A stretch of 64,000 nt of DNA from JAAFHB01 sp963677935. Its GTDB lineage: Bacteria; Bacteroidota; Bacteroidia; Bacteroidales; Prolixibacteraceae. The DNA is taken from positions 3,100,001 to 3,164,000 of the forward strand of contig CAXXEH010000003.1 in NCBI GenBank assembly GCA_963677935.2, read 5' to 3'. The stretch's first letter is position 1. Each line of letters opens with the position of its first letter. This document shows positions 17,224 to 26,468 of this stretch, piece after piece. The notes beneath the pieces are model-generated. The model made no database searches, was not told the origin of the DNA, and saw only the letters and a list, made by a program, of their open reading frames with translations. Both the position numbers and the translations under genes were made by a program.

Positions 17224-17307
17224 GCCCAGATGGTGAAATTGGTAGACACGCTAGTTTCAGGGACTAGTGACCGCAAGGTTGTGCAAGTTCGAGTCTTGTT
17301 CTGGGCA
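17224..17307 (+). tRNA. tRNA-Leu (anticodon CAG)
   Basis: The acceptor stem GCCCAGA (17224-17230) pairs with TCTGGGC (17300-17306), with A17307 as discriminator. The anticodon stem CTAGT/ACTAG encloses the loop TTCAGGG, giving CAG, which reads CUG leucine codons. A long variable arm typical of class II tRNA-Leu lies between the anticodon and T stems, and the T loop GTTCGAGTC is present. The genome continues CCG, so CCA is not encoded and must be added. Confidence 0.97.
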
Positions 17308-17310
17308 CCG

Positions 17311-17353
17311 AAAATAAGAATACCCGTTGAATTTCAGCGGGTATTCTTATTTT
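17311..17353. terminator. Bidirectional terminator between tRNA-Leu and the SGNH hydrolase gene
   Basis: A 16-bp perfect stem AAAATAAGAATACCCG / CGGGTATTCTTATTTT with an 11-nt loop. It supplies a T-rich end on both strands and sits between the tRNA end and the convergent stop codon at 17358. Confidence 0.92.
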
Positions 17354-17357
17354 GTAG

Positions 17358-18104
17358 TTATTTATGCTTTTTATGACTGACCGGTTTCTTTGTGTTTGTG
17401 TGGTGGACGGGTGTAATGTTACCAAAAGCCTTTTCAATAGCCACCTCTGTAAGTGGTTCCATTACATTATATCCCGCTTCATTCGGATGCACGCCATCTT
17501 TTGAGTATTCCGCCTTCAAACCATTCCGTTCATCTACCATTGCTGAGAAAAAATCAAGGTATATACATGCATTTTTCTCTGCAAAAGTTTTTATCATCTT
17601 ATTCAGTGCGATTATTTTCTCTGCCGGTTTAAGCCCTGGTTTCCATGGATAATCGTAGACAGGCAGAACGGAACACAGAATAACCTTAATATCATTGGCT
17701 TTCGCCAATTGGGCCATCGAAATGATATTATCTTCGATCATCTCGAGTGTTGAAGGACCTGTGTTACCTGCAATATCATTAGTGCCGGCCAAAATGACAA
17801 CTACTTTCGGCTTAAGTTTAATCACGTCTGCTCTGAACCGAACCAGCATCTGAGGTGTGGTTTGTCCGCTAATTCCACGGTTAAGATAAAATTTACCTGC
17901 AAAAAACTGAGGATGAATATTTACCCACCCTTCTGTAATTGAGTTCCCCATAAACACTACACGCTTTTCATTCGGTGTAGGTAATACCTGATTTGCATTT
18001 TCAGCTCTAAAACGATTTAAGTTTGGCCAGTCCTGTGCAAATGAAAATTGCGCAGAAAATACTGAAGTTAAAAGAATTACGAATGTTAATTTTAATTTTC
18101 TCAT
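17358..18104 (-). CDS. Exported SGNH/GDSL-family hydrolase
   Basis: A 248-residue esterase-type enzyme with a Sec signal peptide (cleavage near FSFAQ, residue 24). Block I reads MGNSITEGW with the nucleophile S55, block III is GTNDIAGN, and block V is DGVHPNEAGY, providing the Asp and His. All four SGNH residues are present, so the enzyme is likely active on acyl or acetyl esters of sugars. The C-terminal end is basic and His-rich (THNTKKPVSHKKHK). It lies 98 bp downstream of the GH127-type gene on the same strand, which suggests deacetylation of an arabinose-containing glycan. Confidence 0.9.
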   Translation of the reverse strand: MRKLKLTFVILLTSVFSAQFSFAQDWPNLNRFRAENANQVLPTPNEKRVVFMGNSITEGWVNIHPQFFAGKFYLNRGISGQTTPQMLVRFRADVIKLKPKVVVILAGTNDIAGNTGPSTLEMIEDNIISMAQLAKANDIKVILCSVLPVYDYPWKPGLKPAEKIIALNKMIKTFAEKNACIYLDFFSAMVDERNGLKAEYSKDGVHPNEAGYNVMEPLTEVAIEKAFGNITPVHHTNTKKPVSHKKHK

Positions 18105-18202
18105 TATTTTAATTTAAAAAATTCATATTTTTCAGTGAAAATACAATTTAGATTTATACATCTTATTATCAATGACTATTAATTCTATCATTTCTTTATT
18201 CT

Positions 18203-20269
18203 TCATCTTTCCACCAATGGGAATGCCGAGATCCTTAACCGTGCTGCCCCCATGGGAATTAAGATAATCTCCTCAGATTTATTTTCTTTTGTTGCATTCT
18301 CGTCAGGTAATACACCACATAACCCATATTTATCGATTTTCCAGGATGGGATTCGCTGACCTTTGGCATGAATTTCCAGAGGAACAGATTCAGAAGTAAA
18401 TGGGAAATCATCGCTACTCCAGCTTTTTTTAACAACTTTCAGATTTTGAAGAGGATTTTGATTTTTGAGTTGAAGCGCATAATTCCAGGGTGTTTCGGGA
18501 TAGATTTCGTATGTTGGCCATTTGGTTGCATCGGCACCCGGCTGCCATTTTGAATCGCCAATTGCAGTCGCTTTACTGTCAAGCTTCTCGTATCTTTCAG
18601 AAATTTTAAGCGACATGGTAAGTGGTCCATAATTCACAGAAACACTGTTTTTATTTACCTCCCACCGCTTAATCGAAAGTTCCATTGGAAGTTCGAGGGT
18701 CACCTGATCACCATTGCTCCATTTCCTTTGAATCATCATGTATTTTCCTGATTCGGGTTTTTCAGATTGGGTTATTCCGTTGATTTTAATGGATGCTTTT
18801 TTGCACCAGGTGGGAATACGCAGGTACAGCGGGAATTCAACATTGTCGGTTGTTTTAACCGAAAAACGAATCTGCTCCTCAAACGGATAGTTGGTCTCTT
18901 CTTTTATATTTACAGGGATATTACCGGCAACTTTCAGATTTGCCGTGCACGCTCCGTATAGAGCGAATGCAACACCATTATCGGGAGTTGCCAATGCCAG
19001 ATGTTCTATATAATAAGGCCATCCCTGGGAATGATTGTGTTGACAGCATCGGCTGCTGAAAGGATTCATTGCTAAAAAAGGGCCTGAATTCTGGATTCCG
19101 GGACTATGGTTTCTAGAATCGCTTACTACCTCGTTCGGGCAGGTAATGTAACGCAACCCTTTAAAGTCAGGCATCACAGCTGCAGGATAAGAATTAAAAG
19201 CGACATCTTCGGCATGCTCAGCCCAAAATGGGTCACCAGTAATGCGGAGCATAATCTCATCGGAAGCCATTTGCTCAACAAATCCGCAGGTTTCCGTCCC
19301 CTGGCGCGGATCAATATAACCCATGCGGGCATTCTCGTCAGCTCCAAACATTCCCCCGGGAACTTGTCCGAATGTCCGGCGTATGAGGTTGAATGCATTA
19401 TATGAGGCATGCAACATTGCCGGATCGCCGGTCTGCATGTAATAGATAGCCGGCTCCCTGAAACACTGTGCCACATTCACATTGTGCCAGTTAGGCAGCG
19501 TAGATTCATCCATCCAGTTAGCTGTATTGCGATGTATTTTGTCCCCAAGTTCAAGTAGAAAGGGATCGCCTGTGATATTGTAAAGCCAGTAAACACTGAA
19601 TAAATTATCGCCTCCACGACTGTTCTCCCAATAATCCTTTAAAAAATCGGCATCTGCCACCTTCGACTGCCACATAAAATAATTTGTCATCAATGAGATC
19701 ACCCTGGTATCTCCCGAAAACTCATAATACGATTGCAATGTCCAAAGCATAATCATATTTGCCCATAAATCTCTTTTCCCTTTCCTGATCGTTACAGGGC
19801 CGAAATATCCATCCGGCTGCTGACTTTTAAATACCGCCTCGAGCCATACTTTGGTTTCGGCAATCATTTTGGGATCGTTCAGTATATAAGCAAGATTACC
19901 GTACCCTTTCAGCCAGTAGGGAACCTCTTCCCATCCGTTTTGTCCACCCTTATTGAGCCAGGCATTCTCTTTTTTGTCGAGCCATGCGCTGATCTCGCCC
20001 AAATGACCCGTAAGACCGTCACGCTGTAATTCAAGGTATTTTTTTAACCATCCTGCAGGTTTAATTGCAGTAACCGGAAGTTTAATGAAATTGAGTGGCT
20101 GAAGCGGATTGCGGTTACTCACATAATTAACGTTGGTCTGATTAACCGCCGGACGATCGAGGCAAATAATTTTTGTCGCTTTATTGTCCGCAAAAACAAC
20201 AGCAGGACAAAGCAGGAAAAACAACAGTGCCACTTTCCCAATGAATAGAATTCGTTTAATTATTATCAT
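18203..20269 (-). CDS. GH127-type beta-L-arabinofuranosidase (DUF1680 family)
   Basis: A 688-residue exported glycoside hydrolase with an N-terminal hydrophobic signal (FIGKVALLFFLLCPAVVFA). The (alpha/alpha)6-barrel region contains the family's zinc-thiolate set: E326 and C328 in TETCGFVEQ and the pair C408-C409 in SRCCQHNHSQGW. The E-x-C then CC about 80 residues later matches the characterised GH127 enzymes, where one cysteine acts as nucleophile. The substrate is probably a terminal beta-L-arabinofuranose; the related GH146 family is an alternative. It is followed by the SGNH hydrolase at 17358-18104, probably the same operon, and it is divergent from the DctA-like transporter. Confidence 0.88.
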   Translation of the reverse strand: MIIIKRILFIGKVALLFFLLCPAVVFADNKATKIICLDRPAVNQTNVNYVSNRNPLQPLNFIKLPVTAIKPAGWLKKYLELQRDGLTGHLGEISAWLDKKENAWLNKGGQNGWEEVPYWLKGYGNLAYILNDPKMIAETKVWLEAVFKSQQPDGYFGPVTIRKGKRDLWANMIMLWTLQSYYEFSGDTRVISLMTNYFMWQSKVADADFLKDYWENSRGGDNLFSVYWLYNITGDPFLLELGDKIHRNTANWMDESTLPNWHNVNVAQCFREPAIYYMQTGDPAMLHASYNAFNLIRRTFGQVPGGMFGADENARMGYIDPRQGTETCGFVEQMASDEIMLRITGDPFWAEHAEDVAFNSYPAAVMPDFKGLRYITCPNEVVSDSRNHSPGIQNSGPFLAMNPFSSRCCQHNHSQGWPYYIEHLALATPDNGVAFALYGACTANLKVAGNIPVNIKEETNYPFEEQIRFSVKTTDNVEFPLYLRIPTWCKKASIKINGITQSEKPESGKYMMIQRKWSNGDQVTLELPMELSIKRWEVNKNSVSVNYGPLTMSLKISERYEKLDSKATAIGDSKWQPGADATKWPTYEIYPETPWNYALQLKNQNPLQNLKVVKKSWSSDDFPFTSESVPLEIHAKGQRIPSWKIDKYGLCGVLPDENATKENKSEEIILIPMGAARLRISAFPLVER

Positions 20270-20448
20270 CTTACAATAGTGTTAGTTCCTTCAATCGATG
20301 TTTTTTGTCGGAGTTACTTGTAAAGTACCGGCTAAAAAATCATACAAAGCTAAAAAAATACCTAATTAAGGAGGACAAATTATAGTCAGCTAAAATCACA
20401 GGAAAATCACTAATTTCGGCAGGATTTCCAGCTAATGAAAAATCTAAC

Positions 20449-21690
20449 ATGAAGTATTTAAAAAGTCTGTACCTCCAGGTCATTGTTGCGATCATTACCG
20501 GAATCCTTATCGGAACCTTCTTTCCGACATTCGCAATCAGTTTAAAACCGCTGGGCGATGGTTTTATCAAACTAATCAAGATGATGATTGGACCTGTGAT
20601 CTTCTGTACCATTGTGAATGGAATTGCAGGGATGGAAAACACCAAAAAGGTGGGGAGGGTAGGTATCAAAACAATTATCTATTTTGAGATCGTTTCTACC
20701 TTCGCGTTGATGATCGGATTGATCGTAATCAATATCCTTAAACCAGGTGTTGGGATGAATATTGATCCTTCATCACTCGATATGAAAGCTGTTGAGGGCT
20801 ATATGACTCAAAGTAAAAGTGTTGGGGTGCAGGATTTTATCATGAATATCATACCCGATAATATCATCAATGCACTATCCAACGGAAATATTCTGCAGGT
20901 TCTGTTTTTTTCGATTCTCCTGGGGTTTGCCCTGTCAAAAATTGGATCCAAAGCCAGGCCTTTTATGATTGCTTTAAAGTCTATTGAAGAGGCTCTTTTT
21001 GCCATCATCAGGATCATCATGAGGGTTGCCCCATTAGGCGCACTGGGCGCGATGAGCTTTACGATCGGAAAGTACGGACTGGGTTCGCTGGTTTCACTCG
21101 GGCAGCTGATGGGTTCGTTCTATCTGACGTGTATACTGTTCATTATAATTATTTTAGGTGGCATACTAAAATTTACTGGCTTTAGTCTATGGCAATTACT
21201 TAAATATATCAAGGAAGAAATATTGATTGTTCTTGGTACCTCTTCATCAGAAGCGGCATTGCCCAGTTTAATGGATAAGTTAAGAAAGGTGGGTTGTTCT
21301 GAACCGGTAGTTGGATTGGTCATCCCGACAGGTTATTCGTTTAACCTCGACGGCACTTCGATCTATCTGACCATGGCTGCTGTCTTTCTGGCACAGGCTA
21401 CCAATACACCGCTGGAGTTTTCACACCAGGTTTCGTTACTCCTTATTTTAATGCTTGCCTCAAAAGGGGCGGCAGGAGTTACGGGAAGCGGCTTTATCAC
21501 ACTTGCTGCGGTATTGCCAGTTGTTGGAAATATTCCGGTTGCAGCTATCGCGCTCATTTTAGGTATCGACCGTTTTATGAGTGAAGCCAGGGCCATCACT
21601 AATCTAATTGGCAATGCCATCGCAACGCTTGTTATCGCCAAATCGGAAAAAGAGATCGATATGGCAAAAGCGAAGGAATTAATCGGTTAA
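20449..21690 (+). CDS. dctA: DctA-like dicarboxylate:cation symporter (DAACS family)
   Basis: A 413-residue inner membrane carrier for C4-dicarboxylates such as succinate, fumarate and malate. It shows the family layout of about eight helices and two re-entrant loops. The serine-rich hairpin GTSSSEAALPSL and the motif IPTGYSFNLDGTSIYLTMAA are both present, as is the second re-entrant region around SKGAAGVTGSGFITL. The sequence resembles DctA more than the glutamate carriers GltP or GltT, but substrate choice within the family is not certain. It is monocistronic and divergent from the GH127-type gene. Confidence 0.88.
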   Translation: MKYLKSLYLQVIVAIITGILIGTFFPTFAISLKPLGDGFIKLIKMMIGPVIFCTIVNGIAGMENTKKVGRVGIKTIIYFEIVSTFALMIGLIVINILKPGVGMNIDPSSLDMKAVEGYMTQSKSVGVQDFIMNIIPDNIINALSNGNILQVLFFSILLGFALSKIGSKARPFMIALKSIEEALFAIIRIIMRVAPLGALGAMSFTIGKYGLGSLVSLGQLMGSFYLTCILFIIIILGGILKFTGFSLWQLLKYIKEEILIVLGTSSSEAALPSLMDKLRKVGCSEPVVGLVIPTGYSFNLDGTSIYLTMAAVFLAQATNTPLEFSHQVSLLLILMLASKGAAGVTGSGFITLAAVLPVVGNIPVAAIALILGIDRFMSEARAITNLIGNAIATLVIAKSEKEIDMAKAKELIG

Positions 21691-21784
21691 TAATCAAATT
21701 AAATTTCAATACTGTCCGGCAAAATTCAAAGATTCTTCGCTACGCTAATAAGGACAGCATTCTATTGGTTATTTTAATAATAAG

Positions 21785-21818
21785 GAGATTCCTCACTGCG
21801 TTCGGAATGAGGAATCTC
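21785..21818. repeat. Short inverted repeat, possible terminator of the dctA-like gene
   Basis: GAGATTCCTCA (21785-21795) pairs perfectly with TGAGGAATCTC (21808-21818) across a 12-nt loop. It lies between the convergent stops at 21690 and 21849. The preceding 21705-21770 also contains CTGTCC...GGACAG symmetry around TTCTTCGCTACGC, a sequence resembling other short interspersed repeats of this phylum. Confidence 0.6.
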
Positions 21819-21848
21819 ATCTTCATTCATTCTTTATTGATTGAATTT

Positions 21849-23858
21849 CTATTTTAACAAAGCCAATGCCTCATTGACCGAATAAACCGGCAGGTTGCAG
21901 GTTTTGTCCTGACAAACGTAAATCACCGTCTGATTGATAATCAGACGATTTTCAAGCAATGGCAAATTTTCATCTGATCCTCCTGCAAAAACGGCAATTG
22001 GAAGAAAGTTCTTTTGCATTTCAATGGCAATTGACAAGGCGTTTCCCCCCAGAACAGCCACTTCGTAGGATTGATAAATGATTTTCCCCATAACTATTGC
22101 CCAATTGGCATAATAAGCGCCATGCCTGACGATTTCCTCTCTGAAAGGAAATACCATTTGTTCAGCCCTTCGTGTGTATTCAGGTTGATCAGTAAGTTTT
22201 CCCAGTTGAACTAAAACATGTGCAAACACAGAGTTGGATGCGGGAATCACATTATCAGAGGTCTCGTGCTTCCGTGCAATCAGATTTTCTGACTGGTCGG
22301 AGGAATAGTAAAACAGTTGTGTTTCATTGTCTGAAAAATGATTTAGAACATACGAGGTGATTAGACGGCTAAGATTTAACCAGTGCAAATCGAATGTGAC
22401 TTCATAAAGCGTGATGTAAGCATCCGTAAGAAGGGCATAATCATCGAGGAATGCCTCAATACTCACCCTTTTATCCTTGAAAACACGGTAAAGCAATCCG
22501 TCAGCTTTGAGCATATAAGTTTCGAGAAAGCCGGCAGTCCGGATGGCGCCTTCCAGATAAGCTGCCTTACCAAAAGCTTTATAGGCATTTACATAACCCG
22601 ACACCATGAGCGCATTCCAGCAGGTGAGGATTTTGTCATCGGTAGCCGGCCGAATACGAAGATTTCGACGGTCCAGTAATAATTGATTCGCTTTTTTAAG
22701 AATGAGGTTTAATTCCCCGATTAATAGACCATTCTTATCAGCAAACAGCTCTTTGTCAACTCCGGAGTGGAGAATATTTTGATCCGGTTCCCAGTTTCCT
22801 TCAGGAGTAACCTGGTAAAAACGGAGGACAATTTCTGCAGTCGCAGAATCCAATACCGATTCGATCTCCTTTCTTGTCCACACATAGAATTTTCCCTCCT
22901 CGTGTTCGCTGTCGGCATCGATTGAAGCATAAAAACCACCCTCAGGATATTGCAACTCACGTTCAGCAAATGCAATGGTCTGCTCCACTATTTCAGCGTA
23001 CAGCGGTCTGTTTGTCAACTGATAAGCATGCGAATAGAGTGTGATCATCTGGGCATTGTCGTAAAGCATCTTCTCAAAATGGGGAACTTTCCAGAACCGA
23101 TCAGTCGAATAGCGGGCAAAACCCCCGCCAATCTGATCATAAATACCCCCGCGAGCCATGGCATCGAGCGAAATGGTTACTGCATCGAGTGCCTGCTGAT
23201 TTCCGGTCAGGTAGTGATATTGAAGGAGAAATTCGAATCCAACCGGTAACATAAATTTAGGGGCGCCGTTATAACCACCGAGATTGAAGTCAATGGTACT
23301 GATATGATTTTCAAAGGCATCATGGTACTCCTCCCGGTTGAAGGGGCTTTTGCCAATTATTTCCGGTAATGAAACAGACCGGATTCCTTCAGTAAGGGTC
23401 TCCGCTGCCTGTAAAACCCTGGGGTATGCTGTTTTAAAAAGATGACTTAGCTGTTTTAAAGCATCGATCCACTGATCGGGCGGGAAGTAGGTAGCGGCAT
23501 GAAACGGTCTTCCATCGGGGAGAGCAAAGGCATTGAGGGGCCACCCCCCACGACCGGAAATGAGCTGAGCCGCTTCCATATAGATCCGGTCGATATCGGG
23601 ACGCTCTTCGCGATCAATCTTAATACAAACAAAATGGGTATTCATTAAACGGGCAATACCTTCATCCATAAAAGATTCCTGCGCCATCACATGGCACCAA
23701 TGACATGCTGCATACCCGATACTGATGATCAGCGGTTTATTTTCCGTTCTCGCTTTTGATAAAGCTTCCTCGCCCCATTCGTACCAATCGACAGGATTGT
23801 CGGCATGTTGTTTTAAATAAGGACTGCTTGCACGGGATAATCTGTTTTGTGTATTCAT
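21849..23858 (-). CDS. YyaL-type thioredoxin-fold protein (DUF255 / SPATA20 family)
   Basis: A 669-residue protein with the chosen ATG at 23858 (MNTQNRLSRASSPYLKQHAD), which is the conserved start of the family. A longer frame from 23900 adds 14 unrelated residues. The N-terminal thioredoxin-like domain carries CHWCH (C52, C55) in SIGYAACHWCHVMAQESF. An (alpha/alpha)-barrel domain resembling N-acylglucosamine 2-epimerase follows (GGIYDQIGGGFARYSTD, WKVPHFEKMLYDNAQ). The biochemical role of the family is not settled. It stands alone on the minus strand, convergent with the dctA-like gene. Confidence 0.92.
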   Translation of the reverse strand: MNTQNRLSRASSPYLKQHADNPVDWYEWGEEALSKARTENKPLIISIGYAACHWCHVMAQESFMDEGIARLMNTHFVCIKIDREERPDIDRIYMEAAQLISGRGGWPLNAFALPDGRPFHAATYFPPDQWIDALKQLSHLFKTAYPRVLQAAETLTEGIRSVSLPEIIGKSPFNREEYHDAFENHISTIDFNLGGYNGAPKFMLPVGFEFLLQYHYLTGNQQALDAVTISLDAMARGGIYDQIGGGFARYSTDRFWKVPHFEKMLYDNAQMITLYSHAYQLTNRPLYAEIVEQTIAFAERELQYPEGGFYASIDADSEHEEGKFYVWTRKEIESVLDSATAEIVLRFYQVTPEGNWEPDQNILHSGVDKELFADKNGLLIGELNLILKKANQLLLDRRNLRIRPATDDKILTCWNALMVSGYVNAYKAFGKAAYLEGAIRTAGFLETYMLKADGLLYRVFKDKRVSIEAFLDDYALLTDAYITLYEVTFDLHWLNLSRLITSYVLNHFSDNETQLFYYSSDQSENLIARKHETSDNVIPASNSVFAHVLVQLGKLTDQPEYTRRAEQMVFPFREEIVRHGAYYANWAIVMGKIIYQSYEVAVLGGNALSIAIEMQKNFLPIAVFAGGSDENLPLLENRLIINQTVIYVCQDKTCNLPVYSVNEALALLK

Positions 23859-24054
23859 ATCCAAAGAACAAACCAGACGTGAAATGGTTTGATGTTCCAA
23901 AAGGATAACCTAGTTTAAGACGTGGCGACAAGGCACTGCCTTGACTCTACATTTTATTTCACTATTGTCTTTGTAAAAGATTAATAATATATGCATTACG
24001 AGATATTTCTTAATTTCAACCGGACACCCTCTCCATTTTAATCCATAAAAGCAT

Positions 24055-24762
24055 TTACCAAATAGATGGTATTAACCGATAACGTACTTTTCGGCAATAT
24101 TCCAGGTACCCCGGCAAATCCCTTCTGAGCATCTTCTCCTCGTTCAAAATCCTAAATATAAGAACGACAGGAAATAATGCAAAAATGAGTAATCCCCACC
24201 ACGAACCAAGTGCTGAAGGAGTAAATAAAAACATAATGATCATACCAGCGTACATTGGATGACGAACTACGGAGTACGGTCCGGTAGATATCACTTTCTG
24301 TCCCTTCTCTACCTCAACAATACGCGATGTGTAGCTATTCTCACGAAAGACAAAAAAAACTAACCAGTAACCCATGAAAACCATGATATTAGCGATTATG
24401 ACAATTTCTGGGGATACCTGTGACCAGTTGAAGCGGAAATCAAATCCGGGGATCAGAAATCCAATAATAGATGGTAATCGGAAAAACCGGACAATAAGTT
24501 GCTGCTTTGTATCCTTTTCCTGAAATCTCAGACGTCGTTTTAAAAGTTCAGGATCGTTTCTGACAAGATAAAGCATGGTCGTAACCATAGGTATAAAAAG
24601 AGTGACCGCATAAGTCCATCCCTCCCAAAACATGAATGAACCGGCTGGTAAAAACAGGAAAAGTCCGACAAAGACGGGGTAAAGAATGACCGTTTTTAGA
24701 ATTAGCTGCTTACCCATCACCATTGGTTTAAATGGAATATTGATCCATTGAAATTTCTTCAT
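24055..24762 (-). CDS. ICMT/PEMT-like membrane methyltransferase
   Basis: A 235-residue membrane protein using the ATG at 24762 (MKKFQWINIPF). The longer open frame to 24918 adds a Cys-rich leader with no family resemblance. It has about five membrane segments. The C-terminal signature STGPYSVVRHPMYAGMIIMF followed by NEEKMLRRDLPGYLEYCRKV is typical of isoprenylcysteine carboxyl methyltransferase-like proteins, which bind S-adenosylmethionine through the RHPxY and EE segments. In bacteria these proteins act on unknown lipidic or small-molecule substrates. No partner gene is adjacent. Confidence 0.82.
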   Translation of the reverse strand: MKKFQWINIPFKPMVMGKQLILKTVILYPVFVGLFLFLPAGSFMFWEGWTYAVTLFIPMVTTMLYLVRNDPELLKRRLRFQEKDTKQQLIVRFFRLPSIIGFLIPGFDFRFNWSQVSPEIVIIANIMVFMGYWLVFFVFRENSYTSRIVEVEKGQKVISTGPYSVVRHPMYAGMIIMFLFTPSALGSWWGLLIFALFPVVLIFRILNEEKMLRRDLPGYLEYCRKVRYRLIPSIW

Positions 24763-24962
24763 GGAACAGATAAATATACAAAAAAAATCAGTTTGTAAAT
24801 TCACTATCGTTGTAATACATTTTCTAAAATCAAAAAAGTAGAGTCCTGCTAAACATTGATAGAAATGGGAACAGTAATTGTTGATATTTATAATACAGGC
24901 AATAATTTTTGCGCACAAGCTCCTGTTCTGGAAGGATGCGTCAGTACAGCATCAACACTTTC

Positions 24963-25000
24963 AGATATCTTCGTTACTCTTCGTTTCACTCAGAATGACA
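24963..25000. repeat. Possible short interspersed repeat fragment
   Basis: The segment contains TTCGTTTCACTCAGAATGAC, similar in type to the TTCGCTACGC / GCGTTCGGAATGAGG elements near 21730-21818. It lies in a 292-bp gap between 24762 and 25055 that otherwise shows no gene or hairpin. Confidence 0.35.
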
Positions 25001-25054
25001 ATAGTTTAAGCAGTAAGGGCATCTGTTTTCTTCCGAAAAGTTTCAAATAAATAA

Positions 25055-26464
25055 TTAAAGTTCATCATTGAAAAGATCCAGGTAGTGTTCCGAATCGGTC
25101 AGGACGCCCCCACTTTTTCGGTAGAAATCGTCATTCAGGGTAAACGCTCCATTTTCAGGTTTACGCCAATCGGCATTACTAAACGGGTGGTACCTTTCCA
25201 TCATTTTCCAGTTTTTGTAGTTCTGATGCCCATTTGTTTCCATAAGCCCGGTTCTCAATCCAGGGAAGGAATCAAGGCGTGCAGCAATATTTTTATTCCA
25301 GTCAACCAGAATTGGATTGACAGTCAGGTCGGCACAAAAACAAGGTACCTGGTGAAGTTTGGCAATATTGGCAATTTTCATGGTCATGCTCATTGTTTTC
25401 GCAATGGGCTTCAAGGCAACCGCTTTGTATCCCATCTCAATCCGTTCGAGGGCATCTTTGTCGGTATGTGCACTTTCGTCAGTCGCCAGCCGAACCGGTA
25501 TATCGGTAACATCAATACCTGGATGCTCTGGGAAAGGCTCTTCAATTATGGCGATTTGATCGAAAGCCCAGATCTTCCTGGCGTGGTCAATCAGACGAAA
25601 GAGCGTTTCTTTATTTTCATAACGACCATTAGCATCAAAATAATAAGGCAATTTCCCACTTTCGGTGTGCGGGGTTCTGTAATGACCAATAGCTTTATGG
25701 ATTGCAGTTAACCGCTCCATATCTTTTTCGAGCATCTCTTTTTGGGTACCCGGCTGTCCGATCTTAATTTTCATAAAAAAATAACCATCGTCAGCAGCTT
25801 TCTTGATCTCACCAATGGGTATGGTATAAGCCATTAACGGGATGCTGGCAACGGTTTTGTGGTGATTCGATAATGCAGGAAGGTATTTTTCGGGTATCAG
25901 ATCATCGAAATTTGTAATTCCATTTTCAGCAGCATAAAGCATCCAGACGGCATTATCAACACCGACAAGTGCATTAAGTACAAATGTTTTTCTCAGATTG
26001 CTGTTTGCTGTGATTTTCACCCCGTACTGGTAAACTTCATCCAAAATCTCATCGAGCAATTCAACCGGGTTACTGAACGAACGGCCTTTAAGCAATTGAA
26101 GGGCATATTCGGTCAATGCAAACATTAGTGCATTACTGCCACTTTCAGAATGAGAGGCAAACACAGACGAATCGGACCAAAGGATGCTTTGTGTGCACAA
26201 ACCCACTTTGCGTATTCCTGAAGTTGATTGCAGAAGGCTTGCCGATTGCCACATCTCAGTAATATAGCCCCCTTTGAACCCAAAGGGACGGATGAGCGGC
26301 TCCCGTTCAAAATTGGAATCCACCTTATCAATCCGAATATTTTTGGGCGAAAATCCCGGAGACAAGGAAGATGCAAAGAGATTTGCAGGATTGACAGCTA
26401 AGGCAATACCCGCAGTTGTTACCATGCCTGACCGGATGAAATCACGTCGCGAAAAATCGGTCAT
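25055..26464 (-). CDS. Tat-exported enolase-superfamily (mandelate racemase/muconate lactonizing type) enzyme
   Basis: A 469-residue enzyme with a Tat signal: SRRDFIRSGMVTTAGIALAV near the N-terminus. The barrel has a KxK motif (FMKIKIGQPG) and metal-ligand-like acids in YYFDANGRYE, IIEEPFPEHPG and RLATDESAH, followed by AVALKPIAKTMS. These are the expected acid/base lysines and Mg2+ ligands of the mandelate racemase/MLE branch, so dehydration, epimerisation or lactone chemistry on a carboxylated substrate is likely. Export to the periplasm is unusual for this superfamily. It is the last gene of unit U4, 4 bp after the TIM-barrel isomerase gene. The exact substrate cannot be assigned. Confidence 0.85.
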   Translation of the reverse strand: MTDFSRRDFIRSGMVTTAGIALAVNPANLFASSLSPGFSPKNIRIDKVDSNFEREPLIRPFGFKGGYITEMWQSASLLQSTSGIRKVGLCTQSILWSDSSVFASHSESGSNALMFALTEYALQLLKGRSFSNPVELLDEILDEVYQYGVKITANSNLRKTFVLNALVGVDNAVWMLYAAENGITNFDDLIPEKYLPALSNHHKTVASIPLMAYTIPIGEIKKAADDGYFFMKIKIGQPGTQKEMLEKDMERLTAIHKAIGHYRTPHTESGKLPYYFDANGRYENKETLFRLIDHARKIWAFDQIAIIEEPFPEHPGIDVTDIPVRLATDESAHTDKDALERIEMGYKAVALKPIAKTMSMTMKIANIAKLHQVPCFCADLTVNPILVDWNKNIAARLDSFPGLRTGLMETNGHQNYKNWKMMERYHPFSNADWRKPENGAFTLNDDFYRKSGGVLTDSEHYLDLFNDEL

Positions 26465-26468
26465 GAGC

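Noticed and set aside
20345..20379. Housekeeping promoter for the GH127-type gene (TAGCTTTG with an upstream TTTG)
   Set aside because: The spacing between the two boxes is 23 bp, outside the usual 19-21, and the distance to the gene is 75 bp.
25085..25711. 208-codon frame on the plus strand inside the enolase-superfamily gene
   Set aside because: It is the antisense shadow of a gene with clear family motifs; no known domain in the shadow.
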